This document shows, piece after piece, positions 8,752 through 17,912 of a stretch of DNA of 64,000 bases. Positions within the stretch are counted from its first letter, which is position 1. The number at the start of each line of letters is the position of its first letter. The notes below the pieces were generated by a model. The model was not told the DNA's origin and did no database searches. It saw only the letters and a list, made by a program, of their open reading frames with translations. The stretch is from NCBI RefSeq assembly GCF_000421645.1, contig NZ_ATXK01000002.1, positions 682,001-746,000 on the forward strand. Direction: 5' to 3'. The stretch comes from Aurantimonas coralicida DSM 14790. GTDB taxonomy: Bacteria > Pseudomonadota > Alphaproteobacteria > Rhizobiales > Rhizobiaceae. The position numbers and the translations under genes were made by a program.

Positions 8752-9648
8752 ATGCAGTGGCGCGGACGCAGGCAATCCAGCAATATCGAGGACAGGCGCG
8801 GCTCGGGAGGCGGCTTCGGCGGCCGTGGCGGCGGCATGCGCCTGCCGGTGCGCGCCGGCGGTGGCGGCACTATCGGCATCATCATCGTCGCGCTGGTCCT
8901 GTGGCTGGGCTTCGGCATCAACCCGATGCAGCTGCTCGGCATGGCCGGCGGCGGCGGGGGCGGCGGCAGCGTCCAGACCACCCGGTCCGGCCCCGGCGTC
9001 GCCGGCACGGCGGACGAGACCGACGATTTCGTCGCGACGGTTCTGGCCGACACCGAGGATGTGTGGAGCCAGCGCTTCCAGGCGGCCGGCGAGACCTATC
9101 CGGCGCCGACCCTCGTTCTGTTCGAGAACCGGGTTCAATCGGCCTGCGGCATTGCCGGCTCGGCCAGCGGCCCGTTCTACTGCCCGTCGGACCGCAAGCT
9201 CTATATCGACCTCAGCTTCTTCGACCAGCTGCGCAACCAGCTGAACGCCCCGGGCGACTTCGCCCAGGCCTATGTGATCGCCCACGAGGTCGGCCACCAC
9301 ATCCAGAACATCACCGGCGTGCTGCCACGCTTCAACCAGGCCCGCCAGAATATGAGCGAGGCCGAGGCCAACGCCATGTCGGTGCGGGTCGAGCTGCAGG
9401 CCGACTGCTATGCCGGCGTCTGGGGCCACGATACCCGCCAGGCCGGCTATATCGAGGATGGCGATATCGACGAGGCGCTGAACGCGGCCCGGCAGATCGG
9501 CGACGACACGCTGCAGAAGCGCGGCCAGGGCACGGTGGTGCCGGACAGCTTCACCCACGGCACCTCCGAACAGCGCCAGACCTGGTTCCGCCGCGGTTTC
9601 GAAACCGGCGATTTCGGTGCCTGCGACACGCTGGACGGCGCGATCTGA
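8752..9648 (+). CDS. YpfJ/KPN_02809-type neutral zinc metallopeptidase
   Basis: A 298-aa membrane-anchored protein. It has a basic Gly/Arg-rich N-terminus, one transmembrane helix (residues about 39-57), a glycine-rich linker and a zinc peptidase domain. The zincin motif is H178-E179-V-G-H182 in AHEVGHH, with a likely third acidic ligand in the [18 protein letters not shown] region. Two cysteines (Cys132 and Cys144 area) may form an envelope disulfide. The substrate is unknown in this family. The catalytic domain should face the periplasm. Confidence 0.85.
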   Translation: MQWRGRRQSSNIEDRRGSGGGFGGRGGGMRLPVRAGGGGTIGIIIVALVLWLGFGINPMQLLGMAGGGGGGGSVQTTRSGPGVAGTADETDDFVATVLADTEDVWSQRFQAAGETYPAPTLVLFENRVQSACGIAGSASGPFYCPSDRKLYIDLSFFDQLRNQLNAPGDFAQAYVIAHEVGHHIQNITGVLPRFNQARQNMSEAEANAMSVRVELQADCYAGVWGHDTRQAGYIEDGDIDEALNAARQIGDDTLQKRGQGTVVPDSFTHGTSEQRQTWFRRGFETGDFGACDTLDGAI

Positions 9649-9682
9649 GGACGGCTGCGTTCGCAACTGACGGCTCGCCGCC

Positions 9683-10126
9683 ATGGCGATGACGCGCCGC
9701 GAGGCGAAGGCGCATCGCGCGCGCCGCGCCATCGCTTCGCAGACCACCGCGCTGGAGGAGAGCCTCTGGCGCGGCATCCGCCTGATCCCCGTCGAGGGAG
9801 CGCATTTCCATCGGCAGGTGGTGATCGGGCCGTATCTGGCCGACTTCGTCTCCCATCGCCTGCGCCTGGTCATAGAGGTGGACGGCGCCCAGCATGACCG
9901 TCCCGAACAGGCGGCGAAGGACGCCGTGCGCGACGATTGGCTGGCGGACCGCGGCTACCTGGTACTGCGCTATGCCAACAGCGCCGTGCGGGCCGATGCG
10001 GCGACGGTGCTGGACAGCATCCGCGCTGAGGTGGCGGCGCGGCGGCTGCTGCCCCCCGGCGAGGAACCGCCGAAGCCGGCGCGCGTCGGCAAGCCGCGTC
10101 CGCGGCCGAAGCCCGGCAGCTCCTGA
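9683..10126 (+). CDS. DUF559 domain protein, VSR-like PD-(D/E)xK nuclease fold
   Basis: A 147-aa protein with one DUF559 domain. Candidate metal ligands are Asp54 (YLADFVS), Glu65 and Asp67 (VIEVDGAQHD), in the arrangement found in Vsr-like endonucleases. The C-terminus is a proline/arginine-rich tail (KPARVGKPRPRPKPG). DUF559 genes are scattered as single copies in many proteobacteria and are not proven to be active nucleases. It stands alone here, with no methyltransferase or other restriction gene nearby, between the metallopeptidase and glyS. Confidence 0.75.
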   Translation: MAMTRREAKAHRARRAIASQTTALEESLWRGIRLIPVEGAHFHRQVVIGPYLADFVSHRLRLVIEVDGAQHDRPEQAAKDAVRDDWLADRGYLVLRYANSAVRADAATVLDSIRAEVAARRLLPPGEEPPKPARVGKPRPRPKPGSS

Positions 10127-10300
10127 CAGGGGCGAGCGCACGCATTGCCATCCTTGACACGATCCGAGCCGTGGTCGAAGAGCGACGCCGAACGTGGGAC
10201 GATCGATGATCTTGCCCCCAGCCTCCTCTTGCGGGGGCCGCGCAGGCGGCAGATGGGGACCGGTCGTTCCTGCCACCCCACCCCGGCGCACACGCGCCGA

Positions 10301-10321
10301 CCCTCCCCATCGAGGGGAGGG
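10301..10321. repeat. Perfect GC-rich hairpin in the DUF559-glyS spacer, possible dispersed repeat
   Basis: CCCTCCCC (10301-10308) and GGGGAGGG (10314-10321) flank a five-base loop. A second hairpin, GGCGC (10285-10289) with GCGCC (10294-10298), lies just upstream. The whole 10127-10339 spacer holds no gene. The look is that of a rhizobial intergenic palindromic repeat, but copy number cannot be judged from one window. Confidence 0.4.
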
Positions 10322-10339
10322 CGAGGATAAGCCGAGCCC

Positions 10340-12514
10340 ATGCCCGACCTTCTGCTCGAACTTCGCTCCGAGGAAATCCCCGCGCGCATGCAGCGCAAGG
10401 CGGCGGGCGATCTCAGGAAACTCGTCACCGACGCGCTGGTCGAGGCGGGGCTGACCTATGAGGGCGCCCGCGAATACTGGACGCCGCGGCGGCTGACACT
10501 GGACGTGCGGGGCGTCGATGCCCGCTCGAGGGACGTCGTCGACGAGCGCAAGGGCCCGCGCACCGACGCGCCGGAAAAGGCCATCCAGGGCTTCCTGCGC
10601 GGCGCCGGCCTCGCCTCGATCGACGAGGCGACGATCCAGTCCGATCCCAAGAAGGGCGATTTCTACGTCGCCACCATCCGCAAGCCCGGCCGGCCGGCGG
10701 AAGAGATCATCGCCGAGGTCATGCCTGGCATCGTCCGCGGCTTCCCCTGGCCGAAATCCATGCGCTGGGGTCCGGCCTCGCGCGCGCCCGGCAGCCTGCG
10801 CTGGGTGCGTCCGCTGCAGTCGATCCTGTGCACCTTCGGGCCCGAAACCGAGGAGCCGGTGGTCGTCGACTTCGAGGTCGACGGCATCCGGGCCGGCAAT
10901 GTCACGCGCGGCCACCGCTTCCATGCGGCCGACGAGTTCCGCGTGCGCCGCTTCGACGATTATGTCGCCGGGCTGGAAAAGGCCTTCGTGGTCCTGGACG
11001 CCGAGCGGCGCAAGGACATGATCCGCCACGACGCGGAGAACCTTGCCTTTGCCCGCGGGCTGGAAGTGGTGCCCGACGAGGCGCTGCTGGAAGAGGTTTC
11101 CGGCCTGGTCGAATGGCCGGTGACGCTGATGGGCGAATTCGAGGAAACCTTCCTGCAGATCCCGCCCGAGGTCATCCAGCTGACCATCAAGGTCAACCAG
11201 AAGTGCTTCGTCACCCGCCGGCAGGGCGGCGACGGCACGCTGTCGAACCAGTTCGTCCTGGTCTCCAACATCGCCGCCAGCGACGGCGGCGCCGAGATCG
11301 CCCGCGGCAACGGCAAGGTCGTCCGCGCACGGCTCTCCGACGCGCTGTATTTCTGGCAGACCGACCAGGCCGACCTGCCGGGCCGTGACGCGCTGGCCCC
11401 CGCGGCCGAAAAGTTCGGACTCGATCTGGCGAAACCGCTCGATCAGCGCATGGCCAAGCTCGACGCGCTGGGCGTCACCTTCCACGCCAGGCTTGGCACC
11501 CAGGGCGAACGCGTCGGCCGCATCGCGGCGCTGGCGCAGGAGATCGCCGCGACGGTGTATCCCGAAGGCGCGACGCTCGCCGGCGCGAAGGTATCGGCGG
11601 ACGACCTCAAGACGCTCGTGAAGCGCGCGGCCGTGCTCGCCAAGGCGGACCTGACCACCGAGGCGGTGGGCGAGTTCCCCGAGCTGCAGGGGCTGATGGG
11701 CCGCTATTACGCGGCGCTGCAGGGCGAGCACCCGTCGGTGCAGGCGGCGCTCGAAGAGCATTACAAGCCGCTCGGGCCGACGGATTCGGTGCCAACCGAT
11801 CCGGTGGCGATCTGCGTGGCGCTGGCCGACAAGCTCGACATGCTGGTGGGCTTCTGGGCGATCGACGAAAAGCCGACGGGCTCCAAGGACCCCTATGCGC
11901 TGCGCCGTGCGGCACTGGGCGTGATCCGGCTGGTGCTGGACAACGACCTCGTCATGGCGCTCGGCGGCTTCATGCCGGCCAGCGACCTTCTCGCCTTCTT
12001 CCATGACCGGCTGAAGGTGCAGCTGCGCGAATCCGGCGCCCGTCACGATCTGGTCGATGCGGTGCTGTCCGGCGGATCGGGCGGCGATCGCGGCGACGAC
12101 CTCCTCGACGTCACCCGCCGCGTGACCGCGCTCGGCGCCTTCCTCGACACCGAGGACGGCCAGAACCTTCTCGCCGGCACCCGCCGCGCCGCCAACATCC
12201 TCGCCGCCGAGGAGAAGAAGGGCACCCGCGTCGCCGACGCCGTGTCGCTCGATCTCCTCAGCGAGCACGAGGAAAAGGTGCTGGCCGGGGCCATCGACCG
12301 GGCCGAGATGGAGCTCGACGCAGCGCTCGCGGTCGAGAACTACGCCCACGCCATGACGGCGCTCGCCGAATTGCGCATTCCGGTCGACGCCTTCTTCGAG
12401 ACCGTGCTGGTCAATGCCGAGGACGAGGCAGTGCGCGCCAACCGTCTGGCGCTGCTCGACCGCATCCGTGCGGCAACGCGTCGCGTCGCGGACTTTTCGC
12501 GCATCTCCGGCTGA
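10340..12514 (+). CDS. glyS: Glycyl-tRNA synthetase beta subunit
   Basis: A 724-aa GlyS, of normal to slightly long length for the family (about 690 in E. coli). Recognisable segments are the N-terminal [15 protein letters not shown], the central GHRFHA and the highly conserved [19 protein letters not shown] block, which belongs to the HD-like region. The DALR anticodon-binding domain is at the C-terminus. It partners GlyQ encoded at 7.4 kb. A strong terminator follows at 12563. The upstream spacer with its palindromes may mean it has its own promoter rather than sharing one with glyQ. Confidence 0.97.
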   Translation: MPDLLLELRSEEIPARMQRKAAGDLRKLVTDALVEAGLTYEGAREYWTPRRLTLDVRGVDARSRDVVDERKGPRTDAPEKAIQGFLRGAGLASIDEATIQSDPKKGDFYVATIRKPGRPAEEIIAEVMPGIVRGFPWPKSMRWGPASRAPGSLRWVRPLQSILCTFGPETEEPVVVDFEVDGIRAGNVTRGHRFHAADEFRVRRFDDYVAGLEKAFVVLDAERRKDMIRHDAENLAFARGLEVVPDEALLEEVSGLVEWPVTLMGEFEETFLQIPPEVIQLTIKVNQKCFVTRRQGGDGTLSNQFVLVSNIAASDGGAEIARGNGKVVRARLSDALYFWQTDQADLPGRDALAPAAEKFGLDLAKPLDQRMAKLDALGVTFHARLGTQGERVGRIAALAQEIAATVYPEGATLAGAKVSADDLKTLVKRAAVLAKADLTTEAVGEFPELQGLMGRYYAALQGEHPSVQAALEEHYKPLGPTDSVPTDPVAICVALADKLDMLVGFWAIDEKPTGSKDPYALRRAALGVIRLVLDNDLVMALGGFMPASDLLAFFHDRLKVQLRESGARHDLVDAVLSGGSGGDRGDDLLDVTRRVTALGAFLDTEDGQNLLAGTRRAANILAAEEKKGTRVADAVSLDLLSEHEEKVLAGAIDRAEMELDAALAVENYAHAMTALAELRIPVDAFFETVLVNAEDEAVRANRLALLDRIRAATRRVADFSRISG

Positions 12515-12562
12515 CCCACTTAGCCGCTTGAGGCGGCTCTCAAGGCCTGACACGACAGCAGA

Positions 12563-12597
12563 CGGCGTCCGCAACACCATGCGGGCGCCGTTTTGCG
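12563..12597 (+). terminator. Rho-independent terminator of glyS
   Basis: CGGCGTCCGC (12563-12572) pairs with GCGGGCGCCG (12581-12590) over ten positions with one G-U pair and an eight-base loop, and is followed by TTTTGCGTT. A smaller hairpin, AGCCGC/GCGGCT, lies at 12522-12538. Confidence 0.8.
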
Positions 12598-12673
12598 TTG
12601 TGCCTCGCGCTGCGCGTCATCGGCTGATCGAACAGCGGGTTTCAGGCCCGCCGGGCCGGGCGCGCCCGCGCCG

Positions 12674-12688
12674 TTAACCCTCGGGTAA
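12674..12688 (+). promoter_or_regulatory. Near-consensus CtrA-like box upstream of the GH25 gene
   Basis: TTAA-N7-GTAA at 12674-12688 matches seven of eight fixed positions of the alphaproteobacterial CtrA site TTAA-N7-TTAA. It lies about 225 bases before the GH25 start. The rest of the 398-base gap (12515-12912) holds the glyS terminator and no gene. One degenerate box is weak evidence. Confidence 0.25.
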
Positions 12689-12912
12689 ACATAAGCTTCG
12701 ATAACATGAAGACTTGTGTCAAATTGCTTGCATTCCCGCAGCAATTCGGACAGCGCGCCGCAGGCTGTAACATTTCGTGATCGGGATGCCCGGAACCTGC
12801 CAGAATTCGATGAGAAGGGTCTGACAGTGCCGATTGGCGGATTGGAGCGGATGCTCAGGGGATCGCCTCCCGGCCCATTCGACTGCAAGAGACTTCGAGG
12901 GGAAACCACCGA

Positions 12913-14439
12913 ATGACGAAGACGAGCGCCGCCTTTGCGGCTGCCCTGAAATTCGCCTGTACTCTTGCTGCCGGCGTCATGCTGGTCAGCGCGACGCCTG
13001 CACAGGCAGAATGGAATGCGCCTTGGAAATCCGAGGACAACGCTCTCGTCATCGACGCCTACGAGTTCAATCCCATCAACTGGCAGGAACTCGCCTCCGA
13101 CAAGCGCATCGCCGGCTTCATCAACAAGGCCTCGGACGGTCTGCCGCCCGAATGGAGCTGCGGCAAGTCCAGCGGTGACGATTACAAGCTCTGCAAGAAC
13201 CGGTGGTGGAAGTACTCCGTCACCAAGGAACTCTACATGACCCGTCGCGAGATGGCGAAGATGAAGGGGCTCCTGTGGGGCGCCTACCATCTCGGCCGTC
13301 CGGGCAATCCGCGCGAGCAGGCCGACCATTTCGTCGACTTCGCCGAGCCGGCCGAGGACGACCTGATCGCCCTCGACATCGAGGACAACAGCGACGAGTG
13401 GATGAGCCTGTCGGACGCCGAGATCTTCGCCGACCAGATCAAGATCCGCACCGGCCGCTATCCCGTCCTCTACACCAACGGTTCGACGGCGCGTTACATC
13501 TCCCAGAACAAGGCGGAATATCCGCTGCTGTCGCGCCTGCCGCTCTGGTACGCCCGCTACCGCGAGGACATCACCGGCAAGTTCCCGGAAGAGACCTGGC
13601 CGAGCTACGCCCTGTGGCAGTTCTCCTCCATGCACAATTGCAACAGCCGCAGCTGCCCCTACCGGGTGAAGGGCGCCAAGACCGACATCGACGTCAATGT
13701 CTCGTCGCTCGACGTCGCCGGCCTGAAGGCCGCCTGGCCCTTCGCCGAACTGATCGACAAGCCGAAAGCGCCGCAGGAGACCGATCCGGCCATGCTGGTG
13801 GCCTCGCTCGACGAAGGCACCAAGGCCGAGATCGCCAAGGCGGCCAAGCCGCGCAGCGAGGTTGCGAAGGCCAAGGATGCGCCGTCCGCGCCGGTTGCCG
13901 GGACCGTGGCGGCGGCCTATGGCCCGAGCGAGGTCCATGCCACGCTCGATCCGCTGAAGATCCTGACCGAGGTCGCCCGCAAGGAGCAGGACGGTCCCAA
14001 GCGCGTCGTCGCCGAGCCGGGTGCTGCGCTGGCCGGTGCCGTTCTCGATACGGCCGCGGTGGAGCAGCTCGGCGACCATGTCGAGACGCTGAAGGGCGCG
14101 ATCGCCTATGCGGCGAACGAGATCGACCGGCTGTTCATCGGCCGCGCCGAGGCCGCAACGCGCCCGGAAGGGGCGTCCGCGCCGCAGCTCGACGAGATGC
14201 CGAACGCCGATCGCCGCGCCGGGCTCGACCCGAAGCAGCGCTCGCGCTTCCTCGCCATCGTCGAATCGGCGGCGGCCGCCCAGCGGGCGAACGCCCTGCC
14301 GATGCCGGCGCGGGTTCTCTCGCAGCTTGGCCCCGACACCTCCGAGCGCGGCAGCCGCGTCGTGCCGCAGGCCGAGCGCCATGCCGGTCTGGAGCGCCCC
14401 GAGCGCCGCATTCTGAGCGCATTCGCCGCCACCCGCTGA
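12913..14439 (+). CDS. Secreted GH25 lysozyme-like protein with long C-terminal extension
   Basis: A 508-aa protein with a signal peptide ending near TPAQA (about residue 31). A glycoside hydrolase family 25 domain spans roughly residues 45-275. The active-site signature is visible as Asp155-Ile-Glu157 in LIALDIEDNS, and the first-strand aspartate as VIDAYEFN. The family hydrolyses the beta-1,4 bond of peptidoglycan. Residues about 280-508 are rich in Ala, Lys, Pro and charged residues and look disordered, with no domain I recognise. Predicted location is the periplasm or outside the cell. There are no phage genes around it, so it looks like a resident cell-wall enzyme rather than an endolysin. 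Confidence 0.82.
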   Translation: MTKTSAAFAAALKFACTLAAGVMLVSATPAQAEWNAPWKSEDNALVIDAYEFNPINWQELASDKRIAGFINKASDGLPPEWSCGKSSGDDYKLCKNRWWKYSVTKELYMTRREMAKMKGLLWGAYHLGRPGNPREQADHFVDFAEPAEDDLIALDIEDNSDEWMSLSDAEIFADQIKIRTGRYPVLYTNGSTARYISQNKAEYPLLSRLPLWYARYREDITGKFPEETWPSYALWQFSSMHNCNSRSCPYRVKGAKTDIDVNVSSLDVAGLKAAWPFAELIDKPKAPQETDPAMLVASLDEGTKAEIAKAAKPRSEVAKAKDAPSAPVAGTVAAAYGPSEVHATLDPLKILTEVARKEQDGPKRVVAEPGAALAGAVLDTAAVEQLGDHVETLKGAIAYAANEIDRLFIGRAEAATRPEGASAPQLDEMPNADRRAGLDPKQRSRFLAIVESAAAAQRANALPMPARVLSQLGPDTSERGSRVVPQAERHAGLERPERRILSAFAATR

Positions 14440-14621
14440 GACCGGCTTCGGGCCGCCGTCTCCGCTAGGGGCGACCGGCCATCGCCGTCCGACGTGAAGC
14501 CTGCCGGCGCGAACCGCGCAACGGCAGGGCGTGATAGCCGGCCATTCGCACGGCATCGGCGCCACCTGATCGGGCCCGCGCCTCTTTCCTTTCCGCTCCG
14601 CTTCTGCAATCGGTCCTGACC

Positions 14622-15590
14622 GTGAAGACCGAACTCCTCTCCGCCGATGCGCCCGATGCGGTGCGCCGTGCCGTCGCACTGCTGGCGGCGGGCGAACTCG
14701 TGGGCATTCCGACGGAGACCGTCTACGGCCTTGCCGCCGACGCGACCGACGGTGCCGCCGTCGCGCGGATCTTCGAGGCCAAGGGCCGGCCGCGCTTCAA
14801 CCCGCTGATCTGCCACGTGCCGGACCTCGCCATGGCCGCGACCCTGGCCGAGATCGGCCCGGTCGCCGCGGTGCTCGCAGAAGCCTTCTGGCCGGGGCCG
14901 CTGACCATGGTCTTGGCCCTGAAAGAGGGCTCGCCCGTGCATCCGCTGGCAACGGCCGGCCTTGCCACCGTCGCCATCCGCGCGCCGCAGGGCATTGCCG
15001 GCCGGCTGGCCGCCGCGCTCGGACGGCCGCTCGCCGCGCCCAGCGCCAACCCGTCCGGCCGGGTCAGCCCGACCAATGCGGGCCAGGTGCTGCGCGGCCT
15101 CGGCGGACGTCTGCCGCTGATCCTCGACGGCGGGCCCTGCGAGGTCGGGGTCGAATCGACCATCGTCATGCCCGAGGCCGATCGGCTGGTCCTGCTGCGG
15201 GCCGGCGGCGTCGGCCGGGCGGAACTGGCGCAGGCGACGGGCCTGCCGGTGGTCGATCCGGCCGGCGATGCGGCGATCAACGCGCCGGGCCAGCTGACCT
15301 CGCATTATGCGCCCGCCGGCCGGGTGCGGCTCAATGCGACCGATGTGGCGCCGGGCGAATATCTGATCGCCTTCGGGCCGGCGCCGGTCGCCGGGCAGGA
15401 CCAGGCAGCGGCGATCGTCAATCTCAGCCCCTCCGGCGATCTGCGCGAGGCGGCGGCCGGGCTCTTTGCCGCGCTGGCGGCCTTCGACGCGCCGGAGATC
15501 ACCGCTATCGCCGTGGCGCCGATCCCGCAATCGGGTCTCGGCGAGGCGATCAACGACCGCCTGCGTAGGGCCGCTGCGCCGCGCGGCTGA
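14622..15590 (+). CDS. L-threonylcarbamoyladenylate synthase, Sua5 type
   Basis: A 322-aa two-domain enzyme making threonylcarbamoyl-AMP for the t6A modification of ANN-decoding tRNAs. The YrdC domain fills residues 1 to about 200 and shows GIPTETVYGLAADA, the KGRPRFNPLICH segment and SANPSGRVSPTNA. The Sua5 C-terminal domain follows the SHYAP linker at about residue 227. The start is GTG at 14622. The next gene on the same strand is a GlcD-like flavoprotein, a pairing often seen in Hyphomicrobiales. Confidence 0.9.
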   Translation: MKTELLSADAPDAVRRAVALLAAGELVGIPTETVYGLAADATDGAAVARIFEAKGRPRFNPLICHVPDLAMAATLAEIGPVAAVLAEAFWPGPLTMVLALKEGSPVHPLATAGLATVAIRAPQGIAGRLAAALGRPLAAPSANPSGRVSPTNAGQVLRGLGGRLPLILDGGPCEVGVESTIVMPEADRLVLLRAGGVGRAELAQATGLPVVDPAGDAAINAPGQLTSHYAPAGRVRLNATDVAPGEYLIAFGPAPVAGQDQAAAIVNLSPSGDLREAAAGLFAALAAFDAPEITAIAVAPIPQSGLGEAINDRLRRAAAPRG

Positions 15591-15670
15591 CGACGCAACA
15601 CTTCGATCCGGATTGCCCCTGGCGCCACGGGGACCGCGTCTCGACGGATCACGCCGTGCGGGCTATTCAC

Positions 15671-17110
15671 ATGGGCATGACCGAGATCGATACCGCCCTT
15701 CCCGAAGCCCTTCTTGCCCGGTTCGCCGCCATTGTCGGCGACGCCAATGCGCTGCGCGCGCCGGACATGGTGGCGCCCTATCTGCATGAACCCCGCGACC
15801 TGTATGCCGGCCAGACGGCGCTCGTCCTGCGCCCCGGCAGCGTCGAGGAGGTGTCGGCCATCCTGCGCCTTGCCAACGAGACCGGCACGGCGATCGTGCC
15901 GCAGGGCGGCAATACCGGCCTCGTCGGCGCCCAGTCGCCGCGCTCGAAGCGCGAGGTGCTGGTCAATCTCTCCCGGCTCGACCGGATCCGCGACGTCGAC
16001 CCGGTCGGGCGGACCCTGACGGTGGAGGCAGGCGTCGTCCTGAAGCGCGCCCAGGAAGCGGCCGACGATGCCGGTCTCCTGTTCCCGCTGTCGCTCGGCT
16101 CGGAAGGCTCCTGCCAGATCGGCGGCAATCTGTCGTCGAATGCCGGAGGCACCGGGGTGCTGGCCTATGGCAATGCCCGCGAACTCTGCCTCGGCGTCGA
16201 GGCGGTGCTGGCCTCGGGCGAGGTGATCCACGGCCTGCGCCGCCTGAAGAAGGACAATCGCGGCTACGATCTGCGCCATCTGTTCATCGGCGGCGAGGGC
16301 ACGCTGGGCATCATCACCGCGGCGGTGCTGAAGCTGTTTCCCAAGCCCGCCGGACGCGAAGTGGCCTATGTCGGCCTGGCCTCGCCGGCGGCGGCGCTGG
16401 ACCTCCTGAAGCTTGCCGAGCGGCAGGCCGGCCAGCAGCTCACCGCCTTCGAGCTGATCCCGCGGATCGGCCTCGACTTCACGCTGCGCCACACCCAGGG
16501 CGCTCGCGACCCGCTGGAATCGCAGCATCCCTGGTACGTGCTGATGGAGGTCTCCTCGAGCCGGTCGCAGGAGGAGGCGGCCGCGACGCTGGAGGGCGTC
16601 CTGACCGCGGCCTTCGAGGCGGAGATCATCGCCGACGCCGCCATCGCCCAGTCGCTGGCCCAGGCCGAGAACTTCTGGATGATGCGCGAGGAGATGAGCT
16701 GGGCGCAGAAGCCGGAAGGCGGCTCGATCAAGCACGACGTGGCCGTGCCGGTCGCCAAGGTGCCGGACTTCATCGCCGCCGCCGACGCGGCCGTCCTGGA
16801 GGCCATTCCCGGCGCGCGGATCGTTGCCTTCGGCCATCTCGGCGACGGCAACATCCACTACAACATCTCGCAGCCGGTCGGCGCCGACGCCGATGCCTTC
16901 CTCGCCCGCTGGCACGAGATGAACGACCTCGTCCATGGCATCGTCGCCGAGATGGACGGCACGTTCTCGGCCGAGCACGGGATCGGCCAGCTGAAGCGCG
17001 ACGAGCTGGCCCGCACCAAGGCGGGCGCGGAGATCGAGTTGATGCGGCGGCTCAAGACGGTGTTCGATCCTAACAACATCTTGAACCCCGGCAAGCTCGT
17101 TCAGGTTTGA
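15671..17110 (+). CDS. FAD-binding oxidase of the GlcD/D-2-hydroxyacid dehydrogenase type
   Basis: About 479 aa, with an N-terminal FAD_binding_4 (PCMH-type) domain and a C-terminal FAD-linked oxidase domain. Visible motifs are PQGGNTGLVGAQ and GGNLSSNAGGTGVLAYGNARE for FAD binding, and GHLGDGNIHYNI for the C-terminal metal/substrate site. The closing segment is FDPNNILNPGKLV. The family includes D-lactate, glycolate and D-2-hydroxyglutarate dehydrogenases; single-gene organisation and domain shape favour D-2-hydroxyglutarate or D-lactate. ATG at 15671 is preferred over GTG at 15656; 15677 is also possible. Confidence 0.85.
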   Translation: MGMTEIDTALPEALLARFAAIVGDANALRAPDMVAPYLHEPRDLYAGQTALVLRPGSVEEVSAILRLANETGTAIVPQGGNTGLVGAQSPRSKREVLVNLSRLDRIRDVDPVGRTLTVEAGVVLKRAQEAADDAGLLFPLSLGSEGSCQIGGNLSSNAGGTGVLAYGNARELCLGVEAVLASGEVIHGLRRLKKDNRGYDLRHLFIGGEGTLGIITAAVLKLFPKPAGREVAYVGLASPAAALDLLKLAERQAGQQLTAFELIPRIGLDFTLRHTQGARDPLESQHPWYVLMEVSSSRSQEEAAATLEGVLTAAFEAEIIADAAIAQSLAQAENFWMMREEMSWAQKPEGGSIKHDVAVPVAKVPDFIAAADAAVLEAIPGARIVAFGHLGDGNIHYNISQPVGADADAFLARWHEMNDLVHGIVAEMDGTFSAEHGIGQLKRDELARTKAGAEIELMRRLKTVFDPNNILNPGKLVQV

Positions 17111-17280
17111 TTCAAGTTTTCGTCTTGGTAACCCTCGTCGGAGTGAGGAACACTTAACCGCCTTTCTTAGCGCGACTTCAAGATGCGCATCCTACTGTCG
17201 TCATATCAAAGCCGGGAGACATCGGCTGACAGGGAGAGACCGAAACATCGGCTCTCGACAGAGGCAGAAGGCGTCAATCC

Positions 17281-17850
17281 ATGAGCATCGCTCCGAACAC
17301 AGCAGCCCGGCCCAATTGGGCCACCGTTCCGGTCCGCCTCGATCCCGCTGCCTCAGACCGTCGCCAGACGATCGAGATGGTCGAGGACGGGGAAATGGTC
17401 ACCTACAAGGTCGATCGCCGGGGCGCTGTCGTCCATCGCAAGCTCGATCAGTCCGGCATTCCAGTGTCCATCGCGCTGCCGGCCCGCGCCTTCAAGGGCG
17501 TCGCGGCCCGCGCCATGGAGAATGGCGACGGCGAGGTGACCGTCACCCTCGAGCTACATCACCACGATCCCAAATGCACCGTGCCGCTTCTGGTGGCCAG
17601 CGACCTTTACGACGTGGCCGCCGACTGGCGCGGCTGGTCCGATCTGTTCGGCCTGCCGATGCTGATGGTCGAGGCCGACGGCACCATCCAGAGCCTCGAA
17701 GAGACGTTGGGGAAGATCAAGGCGGCTGCTCCGGCGCCGCGTCGGCGCTCGCCGAACCGCCAGCGCCGGCCGCGCTTCCTTGCCCGTCGCAAGCCGGGCC
17801 TCGGCATCCGCATGATCGTCAGCGGCGAGGAGATCATCGCCCGCCACTGA
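17281..17850 (+). CDS. DUF6101 family protein
   Basis: A 189-aa soluble protein of a family I associate with Hyphomicrobiales, of unknown function. The first 150 residues look globular (VPVRLDPAASDRRQTIEMVE onward, with a GYxRD-like WRGWSDLFGLPMLMVEADG segment). The C-terminus is strongly basic (residues about 155-180, many Arg/Lys), which could bind nucleic acid. It is convergent with ubiA and shares a bidirectional terminator with it. The 170-base upstream gap is AT-richer and probably carries its promoter. Confidence 0.7.
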   Translation: MSIAPNTAARPNWATVPVRLDPAASDRRQTIEMVEDGEMVTYKVDRRGAVVHRKLDQSGIPVSIALPARAFKGVAARAMENGDGEVTVTLELHHHDPKCTVPLLVASDLYDVAADWRGWSDLFGLPMLMVEADGTIQSLEETLGKIKAAAPAPRRRSPNRQRRPRFLARRKPGLGIRMIVSGEEIIARH

Positions 17851-17879
17851 TCGTCGGCAGACGACGGCAACAGATCGAG

Positions 17880-17912
17880 CGCCGCGCATCCTGTGAGGGA
17901 TGCGCGGCGTTT
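17880..17912. terminator. Bidirectional terminator between DUF6101 and ubiA
   Basis: CGCCGCGCATCC (17880-17891) and GGATGCGCGGCG (17898-17909) form a perfect 12-bp stem with a six-base loop. It is flanked by TTT on the plus-strand side, inside the space between two convergent genes, and touches the ubiA stop codon. Confidence 0.8.

Noticed and set aside
9683-10126. DUF559 gene as part of a restriction or defence system
   Set aside because: No methyltransferase, helicase, toxin or other defence gene is adjacent; surrounding genes are housekeeping.
9551-12580. Open minus-strand frame of about 1009 codons opposite glyS and the DUF559 gene
   Set aside because: Antisense to glyS with no recognisable domain; explained by codon bias.
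12913-14439. GH25 gene as a prophage endolysin
   Set aside because: It has a Sec signal peptide and no holin, spanin, capsid, integrase or att repeat nearby.
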